This document shows positions 1 through 10,488 of a stretch of DNA of 64,000 nt, one piece after another. A program made the translations under genes and the position numbers. Source of the DNA: Ampelocalamus luodianensis (Eukaryota > Streptophyta > Magnoliopsida > Poales > Poaceae); assembly GCA_036346255.1 (NCBI GenBank), contig CM070628.1, forward strand, positions 6,525,840-6,589,839, read 5' to 3'. Under the pieces are notes generated by a model. The model was not told the DNA's origin, made no database searches, and saw nothing but the letters and a program-made list of their open reading frames with translations. Each line of letters starts with the position of its first letter. Positions within the stretch are counted from its first letter, which is position 1.

Positions 1-1244
1 TTCATGACTGCTTGTCTTTTTTGGCTCTTGATACCGAGGATGAATTCGAAATTGAAATTTTGCAGGTTTACATAACTTTATGTGTATTACATCCATGATT
101 TTTTTTGGATTTTTGAAACATAGCATCATGCTGAAATCGCTAATAGGGACGCCGGTTCCCCTGGACACCAAAACTGCACGAAAAGTGAACATTAACCATT
201 GTGAGCCTACCATGTATGGTACTTTTGGAGGAATCAAGCATATACATATTGTTATTTATATCTCATTAGTGATGGTGAGCTGACCTTAATAATGGCTGAA
301 AAATATTTTGGCGAGTCTGTTTGAACCATGTTGTGGACTATAATATGTCGGTGCCATTTTTTTCATGTTCTTGTAAAACCTTAATCTACAAATGTTTTTG
401 TTTCTTTTATGAAAATCTTCCAACAGCTTTTGGTGGGAGTTACGACATTACTAATAAGTAATTATTATTAATACACAAAGTCCCTTAATAGGTTTTCAAT
501 CTTGGGATGTGGGCATCCACCTGAAATTAAACTTGTCCAACGGAACATCAGAACACTAACCCCACAGTCCTAGAACAGCGTTGGGAAGCCTTAGATCTAC
601 CTTGAGGGCCCCAGAGGGCTGTATATTCCAAGTGGCACTAGTAGTTCATAACATACAGCTTGGCAGTACTGGGCGTTTGTGTAAGCATAAATGCTGGAAA
701 TATAAAGCCCTAGATGTCAGTTGCTCATGATGGTCGATGGGTCACCCACATGGAAGCAGCCCAAGCTTGGCAAGCATGTACATTTTCTTCTGCCTGTCAT
801 AGGATTATGTGATTCAGAACTTCAGATGACACGGAAGATAGAACCCTGAACTAAAGCCCACTTCGTTGAAAGTAGACTTATGGTGCTCGCTTTGGTATAA
901 AAAAGTACCAAATTGCAGTACTGAATGGGTTATCACCTGTAGTTGTGTTTCATGTTATCATTATGGAGTGGAAAGCCAGAGTCCATCAGTTGGCTTTGCT
1001 AAATACACTCATTACCTTTGAAATCTCTCAGTTGATGTCAATATAAGAAATGGATATTTATGTATTTCATTGAGTGGCACATTGCTTAATCCTGTTTTGG
1101 TTATAATATTGCAAACCACTTCTGCCGACTTCCCTCCAGTGTTATTTTTAGCTATCTTTTGTTATTCCCCGTTGCTCACAGCCTTCTTGTTCTTGATATG
1201 AATTTTCTTGCAGAAGGACATCCAGAAACTCCTTGCGGCATAAG
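1..1244 (+). CDS. Possible 3' end of an unidentified gene (two exons, partial)
   Basis: Tentative. Bases 3-65 read openly as HDCLSFLALDTEDE followed by FEIEILQ, an acidic stretch ending exactly at a CAG|GT donor. Bases 1215-1244 follow a good polypyrimidine-TTGCAG acceptor and read KDIQKLLAA then TAA, in the phase the first exon leaves. The 66-1214 interval would be an AT-rich intron of about 1.15 kb. The gene would enter from the left edge on the + strand. I do not recognise the protein and assign no function. The call rests only on splice-site quality and matching phase over about 30 codons, so chance is a real alternative. Confidence 0.3.
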
Positions 1245-1954
1245 TACTTAGTCTCACTTCAGTTAAACACTTCTGTATATATGCCTTGGTCTTAAAACTA
1301 GAGTTTTACTTTTTTAGATAATGGAAGTATAACTTCCGGTCTCTGCACCAACTAAGGATGCACACAACCATACTAGAGTTTTACTTTATTATAATTTTTC
1401 GGTGATATAATTTGTTTTCCTGTTCTTTAAAGTAATTAAGTGATCATGTATACATACATATAGCTGTAACGTGAGGCTATATTAGTTCATTAGATCGTCA
1501 TCTCTGGAGGTTTATCTGTCCCTGATACTCTGCCTGATGGAGTAACCGATAAAGTTGTCGCTTTGAGCGTCCTAATTCTCATATAGTTTCATAGAGTTGC
1601 TTTTTCTCATGTAGTTTCATAGAGTTGCTTTATCGGCGTGGTGTTCCTGAATCCTGAATGGACTCTGGCGCTGTCTCCGTGCGTGCGAGTGGTGTTCCTA
1701 GTTAGGGCGTGCTGTGCGTTGTGCCGTTGTGTTGTCACGGCTGTGTTGCCTACCGCGCATGTATTGCAATGTGTCGCTCGGACTCTGCTGATTGTGCCGA
1801 GCCGTCATAATCTGTTTGAAGCATGCTATATTCTGCCTTGCTAGACGCAGCATTTCTGGGCTCTGGTGCTCTCGTCTCCGGTTGCACGAGGCTACACCTC
1901 TGCTACAGTACTCACACTTAAAAATTCTTTGACGGCTTGGTAAGGCGGGTGAAA
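1245..1954. other. Intergenic, no gene recognised; short direct repeat
   Basis: AT-rich DNA without a convincing ORF. A tandem duplication of about 28 bases lies at 1579-1631 (TAGTTTCATAGAGTTGCTTT occurs twice). If the exons to the left are real, the first part would be their 3' UTR. Confidence 0.5.
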
Positions 1955-2105
1955 ATGAACCGAGCTGAGCCGGTTCGAGCCAAGCTCACTCAAGGTCGGC
2001 CTGGACTGCGGATCGGCTCGGCTTGTTTTTAAAACGGGCTGAAAGCATGGCTCGAGTCGGCTCATGGCGGCTCGCTAACCGAGCTGGGTTTGAGTTAAGA
2101 TGCCC
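1955..2105. repeat. GAGCC/GGCTC-rich block, probable hAT subterminal region
   Basis: Dense GAGCC, GAGCT and GGCTC pentamers on both strands follow a GGGTGAAAATGAACC-like start. This matches the subterminal repeats of grass non-autonomous hAT elements, and intact examples of that style lie at 34455-35659 in this window. A clean terminus (TAGGG) and an 8 bp duplication are not visible, so the outer boundary is uncertain. Confidence 0.45.
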
Positions 2106-2630
2106 ACTTGCCCAGTATAGACTTCTCTGGTTTTTCTCATCGTTCTGCAATTATGAGACACATCTAAATTGAACAGATATGATACAGCTTTTTTCTCATC
2201 TTTCTGTAATTATGAGAAACATCTAAGATACCATGATGACATGGTTTTCTAAAGTATCACTTAATATATTTTTGGACAAGACTTACTAGTTACTAACTTA
2301 GTAACTTACTATGCTGGTCTAGCATAAACACAAACACATTGCAGGCGTCTTCTCAACTACTGGTACCAATAGAGTTGGAGCAGCAAGGAGCTACACAAGA
2401 GGTTAAAACCTACTAATTTATCTAAAAGATGGAAAAAAAAAGACCTAATGAAATCGAAGGATGCCACTGAAGAGAACAGATCAAATAATTGCCTTCTGTC
2501 ACCATTGTCCCCAAGTCACAGAGAAAAGGGACAAATCCTACTCCACTCAACCCAACATAGGAATGAACAAGAACACAAATTATAACAGATTCATCAAGGA
2601 AAAGAACAAAATAAAAGTCTTGATGAGAAA
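2106..2630. other. AT-rich DNA left of the Reina insertion; no gene seen
   Basis: Contains a direct repeat of about 36 bases (TTTTCTCATC...AATTATGAGA) at about 2132-2168 and 2193-2228. No credible coding signal. Before insertion it was continuous with 8016 onward, so it may be the interior of a hAT-type element whose right end is at 8583. Confidence 0.4.
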
Positions 2631-2635
2631 AATTC

Positions 2636-2932
2636 TGTCGAGTCTGGTGCATACTCGACGGGTTGACGAAGCATATTCAGAAGCTTTCATGTAATAGCGT
2701 TGTTTCTTTGAGACTGAGTAATTTGAATTGGCTGTTGGGCCGGGCCCATGTAACGTAGTGAACTTGGGTGGGAAGTGGGTTATAAACCTGGGAGCTATTC
2801 ACCGTAAGGTTTTATCGAAAAGAAGAATACAGAAGCTCTACCTTCCCCTTCTTCCTCCTGCTACCTTCTCTTCCAACGCATGTGCATGGCTGATCTTGTC
2901 CTCGACGATACGCCGGCAGCGAGGCCATAAAA
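2636..2932 (+). repeat. 5' LTR of the Reina-type element
   Basis: 297 bp, begins TGTCGAGTCTGG. It ends ATAAAA where the 3' copy has ATAACA, so the terminal CA has mutated here. My alignment with the 3' LTR finds 6 differences in 297 positions and no gaps. Confidence 0.95.
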
Positions 2933-2935
2933 GTT

Positions 2936-2947
2936 TGGTATCAGAGC
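2936..2947 (+). promoter_or_regulatory. Primer-binding site (initiator Met-tRNA type)
   Basis: TGGTATCAGAGC lies 3 bases after the 5' LTR end. It is complementary to the 3' end of initiator methionine tRNA, the usual minus-strand primer of plant chromoviruses. Confidence 0.92.
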
Positions 2948-3118
2948 TTGTACGATCCGTTGGTTGTTCCTGGATCCCCGCGGTCTTGATCGGTAAAATT
3001 CCAAAGGAGGGTTGGCGATTGCTTCGGCGATTGCTGTGATTCCTAACCTGAGGTTCGGTCGACTTCGGGAAGGAACGCCACGGCTCCAGCAAAGCCAGGC
3101 GTCCAAGTCCGTCAAGTC

Positions 3119-3946
3119 GTGACGGCAATGGAAGGGATGGAGGCGCGGTTGGTGGAGTTGTGGAAAACCGAGATGAAGACGATGAGGGAGGCGATGAGCT
3201 CCCATATGGCGGCGGTAGATCAACGTATGGAGCAGCAAGGAATGAGAGTAGATGAGATGCAGTTGAAGATGACTATGGCGATGGATTCAATCGGTAAGAT
3301 ACAACAAGAGCAGGTGATGGTGGCCAAGACTCTCAAGACTGCTGCACCTCCTCGTCTAGTGATTCCAAACCGAGAGGAGGCAGACATATTGGGAATTAGG
3401 CAAGAAGAAACAGGGATTCAACGAGCGTCGATGCCAACCATGCCCACGGAACTAAATCGGCCTCAGGTACAATTTCCGCCCCCAACGCCCGTAATTGCTG
3501 AGATGCAGGAGCCTAGTAGAGGGAATCAGGATCAAGGAAGGAGGAACTGGATGCCTAAAATGGATTTTCCGAAGTTTGATGGAACTGATGTGAGAATTTG
3601 GATAGATAAATGCCCAACGTTCTTGTCAATTTATATGATTCCTGATGGTTTTAAAGTGGCAGCGGCGACTATGTCTATGAAGGACAGTGTCGCGCACTGG
3701 TATCAGGCGTTCAAGGTAAATCAAGGGTGGCATGATTGGGAGCAGTTTAGAGCAGCCGTGATACTGGAGTTTGAGGGAAACACACAAAGAGACAAAATCA
3801 GAGAATTGCTGATCCTTAAACAGACCGGCACAGTAGAAGACTATAAAAGAAAGTTTGATGCTCTGGTGTATCAGATTCGGTTGTATGACCACAACATAGG
3901 GGGGTTGATGTTAGTCACCAGGTTTGTTTTGGGATTGAATAACTAA
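3119..3946 (+). pseudogene. gag N-terminal part of the Reina-type element (broken)
   Basis: A 275-codon ORF in frame 2. It begins with a Met-rich coiled-coil-like stretch and continues into the typical chromovirus capsid region (KMDFPKFDGTD...WIDKC, then SVAHWYQAF). The true start may be this ATG (GTCGTGACGGCAATGG context also offers an ATG slightly downstream). The frame closes at TAA/TAG around 3944-3952 in the middle of the capsid domain. Similarity continues in another frame to about 4010 and returns to frame 2 before 4070, so at least two frameshifts separate this part from the zinc knuckle. Confidence 0.85.
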
Positions 3947-4069
3947 GAGTAGCGGTGGAAATACAGATGCCAACCTCAGTGGCGCAGGTTGCCACACTGG
4001 CGAGTGTATAAGAAGGTGTAGTGGAGAGAACCAGAAAATATATACACAAGTAGAAGCTCAGGCTACATT

Positions 4070-4678
4070 GTGAACTCAGGAAAGAGGGAAGAGAGTGGTA
4101 AAAGAACGGAGGCCAGTACGAATTCAAGCTTGGACAAAGGGGAATTGTGGAAGGCCAGGCAATTGAAGGATTATAGAAAGGCCAATGGGTTGTGTTTCAG
4201 GTGTGGAGACAAGTACTCCCCAGCACACAAGTGTCAAAAGGCAACTCAGGGACAAATTCAAGCTATTCAGGCCCAGGAGATACTGTCAGATGAGGTTCTT
4301 GATGCAGTGGTTGCGGATGAAGAAGAGGAGGAGGCTGACATGCATGTCTCCTTGAATGCTATATCAGGGTCAGACCACCTCAAGACCATTCGAATACGGG
4401 CATTAGTGCAAGATCAAGTCATGTTAATGCTGATAGACTCCGGCAGTTCACACAGTTTTGTCAATTCTGAGTTGGTAAAACGAGTTAAGGGCAATCCAGT
4501 GCAAGTCAAAACGATGGCGGTCAAGGTGGCAAATGGGCAGATGTTATATAGTGATCAAGTGATGGTGGGAATGAATTGGTGGGTACAAGGGAACACCTTC
4601 CAACATGATATGAAGGTCCTGGATTTGGGAGGGTATGATGCCATTCTGGGAGCGGATTGGTTGAGCAATGTGGAGTGA
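4070..4678 (+). pseudogene. gag zinc knuckle plus aspartic protease segment
   Basis: Frame 2. It holds an atypical CX2CX7HXC knuckle (CFRCGDKYSPAHKC) of the kind found in chromoviruses, then a retropepsin-like domain with the catalytic DSG (LIDSGSSHSFVNSE) and the ILGADWL flap-end motif. The frame ends with TGA immediately after GADWL. The following conserved CHWKDKW region is in frame 1, so a frameshift at about 4660-4675 separates protease from reverse transcriptase. Confidence 0.85.
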
Positions 4679-5802
4679 TGACATGCCATTGGAAGGACAA
4701 GTGGCTGGAATTCGAGCACAAGGTTATTCGATTGCAAGGTATTGCAGCACCAGAAAATTTCGTGGAACTTCAAGAGATTTCACTTGAGAAGGTGCATAGA
4801 TGGTATAAGGGTAATGAAATTTGGGCCATGGTGGTGGTGGAAAAGTCCCTGGAGCAGACTCAAGATGAAGTACCCGAAGCGATTCAAACTATCCTGCTCC
4901 ATTATACAGACGTTTTTCAGGATCCAAAGACATTACCGCCTCATAGGGTGTATGACCATGCAATCACTTTACTTCTGGATGCAGCCCCCATGAACTCAAG
5001 GCCTTACCAGTATTCTCCACTCCAAAAAGACGAGATTGAAAGGCAGGTGACAGAAATGATAAGGGCTGGAATCGTGACTCCAAGTTTGAGTCCCTTCGCT
5101 TCTCCGGTATTACTTGTGAAGAAGAAAGACGCTACATGGCGATTTTGCGTCGATTACAGGAAGCTCAATACCATAACCGTGAAGAGTAAATTTCCTATGC
5201 CAATAGTGGATGAATTACTCGATGAGTTAGCCGGCACTAGCTTCTTCTCTAAATTGGATTTAAAATCTGGCTTCCATCAGATCCGAATGCAAGAACAAGA
5301 TGAATATAAAACAGCATTTAAGACTCATCATGGTCTATTCCAATTTCGGGTGATGCCCTTTGGATTGTCCAATGCCCCTGCCACATTCCAGTGCTTAATG
5401 AATTCAATCTTTGCACCTTACATGAGGAAGTTCATTTTAGTATTTATGGATGACATACTCATATATAGTAAGAGCTTGCAAGACCATCTCCAACACTTGA
5501 AGACAGTTCTGGAGACTCTAAGGCAACACAACTTAGTGGCCAAACGAAGTAAATGTGGTTTTGCACAAAGAAAATTGGAATACCTGGGACATATTATCTC
5601 TGATCAAGGAGTTCAAACTGATACAGCCAAAACTGAGGTAATGGTGAAATGGCCTACTCCTTGCGATGTCACTGAGTTAAGAGGGTTTCTGGGGCTCACT
5701 GGGTATTATCGAAAGTTTGTTCGGCATTATGGGGCCCTAGCTAAACCTCTAACTGTGTTGCTCCAGAAGAAAGGGTTTCAATGGCATGCAGTAGCCCAAT
5801 AG
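4657..5802 (+). pseudogene. Reverse transcriptase segment of pol
   Basis: Frame 1. The RT fingers, palm and thumb are recognisable: LLVKKKDATWRFCVDYRKLN, then KLDLKSGFHQIRM, then the catalytic VFMDDILIYS (FMDD in place of YxDD, usual in chromoviruses) and the LEYLGHIIS connection. It stops at TAG 5800-5802, just before a conserved AF...LKEAM motif. The ATG at 4657 is only the first Met of the open frame, not a real start. Confidence 0.9.
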
Positions 5803-7749
5803 GCCTTTGATATATTGAAGGAAGCAATGAGTAATACCCCAGTGTTGGCCTTACCAAATTTTCACAAGACATTCACTATAAAGACCGATGCGTGTGATAA
5901 TGGCATCGGGGCGGTGCTCACACAGGATGGACATCCTGTCGCCTTTTATAGCAAAGCATTGGGAGTAAATAATCAGAAGCTCTCCATCTACGAGAAGGAG
6001 TTCCTGGCAGTAATGATGGCAGTCGATAAGTGGAGACAATATCTACAGCGAGGTCCATTCATCATCAAAACTGACCATAAGAGTTTATGTCATCTCGAAG
6101 ATCAAGTGCTGCACTCGGACTTACAGAAGAAGGCCAGGACAAAGCTAATTGGTTTGCAGTACAAGTTCCAGTATAAAAAAGGTGAGAATAACAAAGTAGC
6201 CGATGCATTGTCTCGAGTTGGGTATCTGTACCCCATCCAAGCAGTCTCTGTGACTCAGCCCTTGTGGATTCAGGAGATCATTAACTCTTACGAGGTAGAT
6301 ACTCAAGCTCATGAACTCCTAGTTCAGTTAGCGGTAACTGGTGAAAATGGCCAGGGATATTCTCTCAAGGAAGGACTTATTTGCCATCATGGGAAGATTT
6401 GGGTGGGTGCAAATACAGGACTGCAAACCAAGTTGATTCGAACCTTTCACACCTCACCTCTTGGAGGGCACTCGGGTATTCATGCAACCTACCAGCTACT
6501 TAAAAAGTTGTTCAGCTGGTCAGGACTCAAGTTGGATGTCAACAACTTTGTTAAGCAATGTGCCATTTGCCAACAGGCCAAGCATGAGAATTGCAAATTT
6601 CCTGGTCTGCTATGTCCATTACCTATACCGGAGGGAGCTTGGCAAGATTTGACCATGGATTTCATTGAGGGTTTACCTCGATCCGAAGGATACAATGCGG
6701 TGTTAGTTGTGGTAGATCGGTTTACCAAATATGCACATTTTCTTGCCCTCCGCCACCCTTTCACAGCAGTACAAGTAGCCAAATTATTCCTTAACAATAT
6801 TGTCAAGTTACACGGTATTCCTAGGACTATTACATCGGATAGAGATAAAATATTTACAAGTTCCATGTGGAAGGAATTATTCAAGCTGTTGGATACTCGG
6901 CTACAAATGAGTACTGCGTATCACCCACAAACCGATGGTCAAAGTGAACGAGTTAATCAATGTCTTGAAATGTATTTGAGGTGTTCAGTTCAGGCGACTC
7001 CAACCAAATGGCACAGCTGGCTTCCCCTAGCAGAGTATTGGTATAATACCAGTTACCACACCACATTGGGATGCACTCCTTTTAAAGCTTTGTATGGTAT
7101 GGAACCACATTATGGGGTTCTTCCTGATCTGTCATCGACAAGCAATGCAGTCGTTTCAGATCTTCTAACAGAAAGGGAAGCTCAGACGGCGTTTCTGAAA
7201 CAACAGTCGGCAAAGGCTCAGTTGCGCATGAAGCAATATGCTGATCAGAAACGGTCTTTTCGCGAGTTCCAGGTGAGTGATAAAGTGTTTCTGAAACTGC
7301 AGCCATATGCTCAATCGTCGGTGGTCAATCGGCCCTATCCGAAATTGTCCTACAAGTTTTATGGACCTTACACTATTCTGGAGAAGATCGGCTCTGCTGC
7401 ATACAGACTGGAACTGCCCAGTGACGCACTCGTACACCCAGTGTTCCATGTGTCGCAATTGAAGCCCCATGTGCCAGATCATACTCCTGTGTTCTCTTCT
7501 CTACCACAACCGGTTGATTTGTCACTAATGGATGTGCAGCCTGAATTGATCATTGACAGACGGATGGTCAAGAAAGGGAACGCAGCGCACGTACAAGTTC
7601 TGATCAAATGGACACACCTACCAGCAGCCATGGCAACTTGGGAAGACTACGACGTCTTGCGCCACAGATTTCCATCGGCTCCAGCTTGGGGGCAAGCTGG
7701 ACCTGAAGAGGGAGGCAATGTCGAGTCTGGTGCATACTCGACGGGTTGA
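5803..7749 (+). pseudogene. RNase H, integrase and chromodomain segment of pol
   Basis: Same frame as the RT segment, directly after the in-frame TAG. RNase H (TDACDNGIGAVLTQDG, TDHKSL, VADALSRV) is followed by the integrase HHCC zinc finger (H..GGHSGIHAT...CAICQQAKH). The DDE core follows: D in MDFIEGLP, D in TSDRDKIFTS, E in DGQSERVNQ. Then come a GPY/F module (FYGPYTILEKIG) and a C-terminal chromodomain (VLIKWTHLPAAMATWEDYD). The chromodomain directs integration toward methylated-histone chromatin in this clade. The ORF ends inside the 3' LTR. Confidence 0.92.
7705..7718 (+). promoter_or_regulatory. Polypurine tract of the Reina-type element
   Basis: GAAGAGGGAGGCAA directly abuts the 3' LTR. 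Position and composition fit the plus-strand primer. Confidence 0.75.
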
Positions 7750-8015
7750 CGAAGCATATTCAGAAGCTTTCATGTAATAGCGTTGTTTCTTTGAGACTGA
7801 GTAATTTGAATTGGCTGTTGGGCTGGGCCCATGTAACATAGTGAACTTGGGTGGGAAGTAGGTTATAAACCTGGGAGCTATTCACCGTAAGGTTTTATCG
7901 AAAAGAAGAATACAGAAGCTCTACTTTCCCCTTCTTCCTCCTGCTACCTTCTCTTCCAACGCATGTGCATGGCTGATCTTGTCCTCGACGATACGCCGGC
8001 GGCGAGGCCATAACA
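7719..8015 (+). repeat. 3' LTR of the Reina-type element
   Basis: 297 bp, TGTCGAG...ATAACA, ungapped match to the 5' LTR with five transitions and one transversion. It is followed by the AATTC target duplicate at 8016-8020. Confidence 0.95.
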
Positions 8016-8583
8016 AATTCTGGAGGCGAGCTTCAGTCGGTGGAGGTGAGCTTAAGAGATAAAAGGGACAAGTCCTTGGTGGCTGTGAGCTTCAGTCGGT
8101 GGAGGCGAGCTTGAACTGACAGAAACGTTCTGGAGGTGGCGGCATGGCAAAGAGGAGGTGGCGGGGTTGGCAGAGGGTAGCGGCTGCAGCAGCTCGCTCA
8201 TCGGGGTCGGGGTCGGGGTCTGGGGCGGCGTGGTTTAGCAAGGGGAGCACGGGGCGGTGGCGCGAGCGGATTCAGGGATTGGGAGGAAGCAGGAAGGGGA
8301 TCGGGGAGGATAGGGGGGTTTTTTGAGAGAGAGAAGGATTGGGGTTAGTTAGGTTAGGGGTGGAGTCCTGGGCTGGGAAAGAGGCGCGCGAGTGGACTGG
8401 CCTTCCTGGGCTGCACGAGCCAAGTGAGCTCGCAAGCGACTCGAGCTCAGCTCATTTTTTGAACGAGTTAGGCACCGGGCTCGGCTCGGCTTGGCTCGAA
8501 ATATCACGAGCTCGAGTTGAGCCGGCTCGGCTCGTAACGAGCTCAAGCCAGCTCACAAGTCTCGAGCTATTTTTCTAGCCCTA
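8016..8583. mobile_element. Right part of a non-autonomous hAT-type element (GAGCC-rich)
   Basis: The right end reads CTCGAGCTATTTTTCTAGCCCTA, broken here as CTCGAGCTATTTTT plus CTAGCCCTA. It is nearly the same as the right end of the confirmed hAT element at 34455-35659. Subterminal GAGCC/GGCTC repeats fill 8395-8575. Inside, GAGCTTCAGTCGGTGGAGG is repeated at about 8028 and 8088, and a short GC-rich ORF has no recognisable product. The 8 bases after the end (AGGTCATG) have no partner upstream, so the left end is missing or diverged. The Reina element inserted into it. Confidence 0.6.
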
Positions 8584-8839
8584 AGGTCATGTTTGGAACG
8601 AAGGACTTTCGAAGGAAATTGGATCTAAACCTACGCAAATGTGTATCGCATGAGATAGATTTTTCTGCAAATTCTCTGGACTCTATAGTGGGACACAATT
8701 TCGTGGTCCCGTGCTACTGGAATAACAATTTTCGTACAGCCATGCGGTGAGCCAATGTTCTAGACCACGTTTCGGTTAACCACTCAGATTTGCCCGGCAT
8801 TATTCTCCCGATTAATTAATCCCTGGTTTTTCATTACAT
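8584..8839. other. Intergenic; nothing recognised
   Basis: Unique-looking DNA between the hAT end and the LTR remnant. No ORF or repeat could be supported. Confidence 0.4.
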
Positions 8840-9680
8840 GGCATAATCCGACAACTTAATCCCCACCGGTCGTACGGCGGCCTACCAGCCCAATGACCTG
8901 GCAAAAGTACCAAGAAGGTCCCTGAGGACACCAGGCCAAGGATATACCTCAACCTAGACGAAGGGTACCAGGTACCTCTTCGCATGGCTAAGAGGTACAA
9001 AAAGACCGTCAGAGGCACCAAACCAGTAGTGCACTTTAGCCCAGACAGAGGGTTCTAGGTACCCCCTCGCACAGCCGAAGAGTGCAGAAAGGGCACTGAA
9101 GGTGCCAAGCCGGTGGTGCACTTCAGTCGAAGCAAGGGTACCATATAAACCCCCCCTCCCCCCCGGCATGGCCGAAGGGTGTAGAAAGACTGCCGAAGGC
9201 AGTCCCATCAGAAGGATACCACACACCCTAGAGCGAAGGGCCTCAAGTGCCCTCGCCCCAGACAACCTCACAGGGAACCAGGGAGCGAGGGGTCTCCGGG
9301 GACCTTTGCTCTATGGCCAGCCCACGTGGAACGAAGGGAATCAAGGCCACTCGTGAACTAAGGGTACAAGCATGGTAGACTAGGCCCAGAAGGGTCTACC
9401 CTGCACCAGAGCCTACGAATAGGAGGGCGAGAAAACCCTGCAGTCTCTACAAGCGTAGGACCTTTCTAGGAGTATAATTGTAATCTTTTGTATCTTTGAT
9501 GTAACACTATAAATAAGTTATTTATCCATGTAATAAGGGAGGCTTTTTGAAGACAATAAAGACATACCTTTTAGCACTTTAATACCGTTTCCCACCTTTG
9601 AGGATCCCCAAGGTTTCCCTTCACATCTACAGGGATTTTGGAGCCCACTTTTCTCTACCGTCTAGTTTGTAGCTATGACA
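8840..9680 (+). repeat. Degenerate gypsy LTR remnant, copy 1 (+ orientation)
   Basis: Several imperfect repeats of an ACGAAGGGTACCAGGTACC-type motif are followed by a TATAAATA box-like site (about 9511), AATAAAGACA, and a run ending TAGTTTGTAGCTATGACA at 9680. The same string order occurs on the minus strand at 34227-36050, giving independent support that this is a dispersed LTR family. The bases after 9680 (CCATCTGAATCCG) resemble a decayed PBS of the CCATCTGGCGCCG type found after Tat-like gypsy LTRs. The left boundary is approximate. Confidence 0.55.
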
Positions 9681-9708
9681 CCATCTGAATCCGACTGGTC
9701 CCCTCCAC

Positions 9709-10419
9709 CAGGGACGGAGGTTAGTTAGAGTCAAGGTGGGCTCTAGCCCCCCCCCCCCCCACAATTTGTTAAAAAATAGACTAACATTGAGTATGTAGTA
9801 GCATTTAGGTCCATCAATTACTTAATCCTTCAAATGGTTATCCTGTTGTCTGCACGTCCATAAATCCTATTAAGTTCGAACCAATCTACTTTATCTTCTT
9901 CCTCACTAGGCCATTAATCACTAACATAATTTTATTTTCCTACTCTACAACAAGTTAGCCAAATAGTTTTAGTCGTTCACTCATTTTAGTAGCTCAGTTT
10001 AGTCAGTAGCTAACGTCCATCACCACTACTTTACTTTCTATTTTTTACTCGTCGCCTTCGGCTCATATTGCGGCAAAATATGAGCGGCAAAGCCACAAGA
10101 CAACTAGATGAGGCATTACGACGGCCGACGGAGCACGAAACATCCCTACGCGACTAAAGTTTGAAGTGGTCGAGTAATATGGCCATCAACCTAAGAAGTA
10201 GTTGATGCCTTATGGCGTCATACATTTCTTCCTCCTCCGTTTTTTAGAGAGTATATATATATATATATATATCTTGCTGAGACAAGACAATTTATAACAA
10301 AAATGCGGACAAGATCTACCTAAAAAATTTCGATAGTTATAAATTCTACCATGTTGTAGTAACATGATTTAGCATTGATCTTCAGCCCCCTTTGAGATTT
10401 AGCTCAAGCTCCGTCACTG
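9709..10419. mobile_element. Non-autonomous hAT element, 711 bp
   Basis: Ends CAGGGACGGAG and CTCCGTCACTG are inverted (one mismatch in 11). They are flanked by a perfect 8 bp duplication CCCTCCAC at 9701-9708 and 10420-10427, the hAT hallmark. The subterminal inverted parts GGGCTC...AGCCCCC and CAGCCCCC...GAGC also match. The interior is AT-rich with a poly-C run (about 9749-9762) and a TA microsatellite (about 10251-10272). It encodes no transposase, so it would need one supplied in trans. Confidence 0.92.
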
Positions 10420-10488
10420 CCCTCCACCACGCCCACCTCGACACCGATGCTAACTGTTCAACGCAAAGATTAAGACCATACCCACTGC

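Larger units (their letters stand above)
2636..8015 (+). mobile_element. Reina-type Ty3/gypsy chromovirus, full length but defective
   Basis: Two 297 bp LTRs (TG...CA) bound a 5.4 kb element on the + strand. The host 5-mer AATTC is duplicated at 2631-2635 and 8016-8020. A primer-binding site matching the 3' end of initiator Met-tRNA starts at 2936 and a purine tract precedes the 3' LTR. Internal order is gag, zinc knuckle, protease, reverse transcriptase, RNase H, integrase, chromodomain. Short LTRs, total size and the C-terminal chromodomain fit the Reina clade of chromoviruses. The reading frame is broken at three places (about 3944-4070, about 4660, and 5800), so it cannot make a full polyprotein itself. 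Confidence 0.95.

Noticed and set aside
2936..2947. tRNA gene suggested by the Met-tRNA-like string
   Set aside because: Only the 12 base primer-binding complement is present, at the expected place after an LTR; there is no cloverleaf.
1955..8583. A single hAT element spanning both GAGCC-rich blocks with the Reina element nested inside
   Set aside because: The left block begins GGGTGAAAATG and the right ends CTAGCCCTA, which are different terminus types. No 8 bp duplicate of AGGTCATG lies on the left.
10251..10272. TA microsatellite as a regulatory or origin signal
   Set aside because: It lies inside the non-autonomous hAT element and is an ordinary simple repeat.
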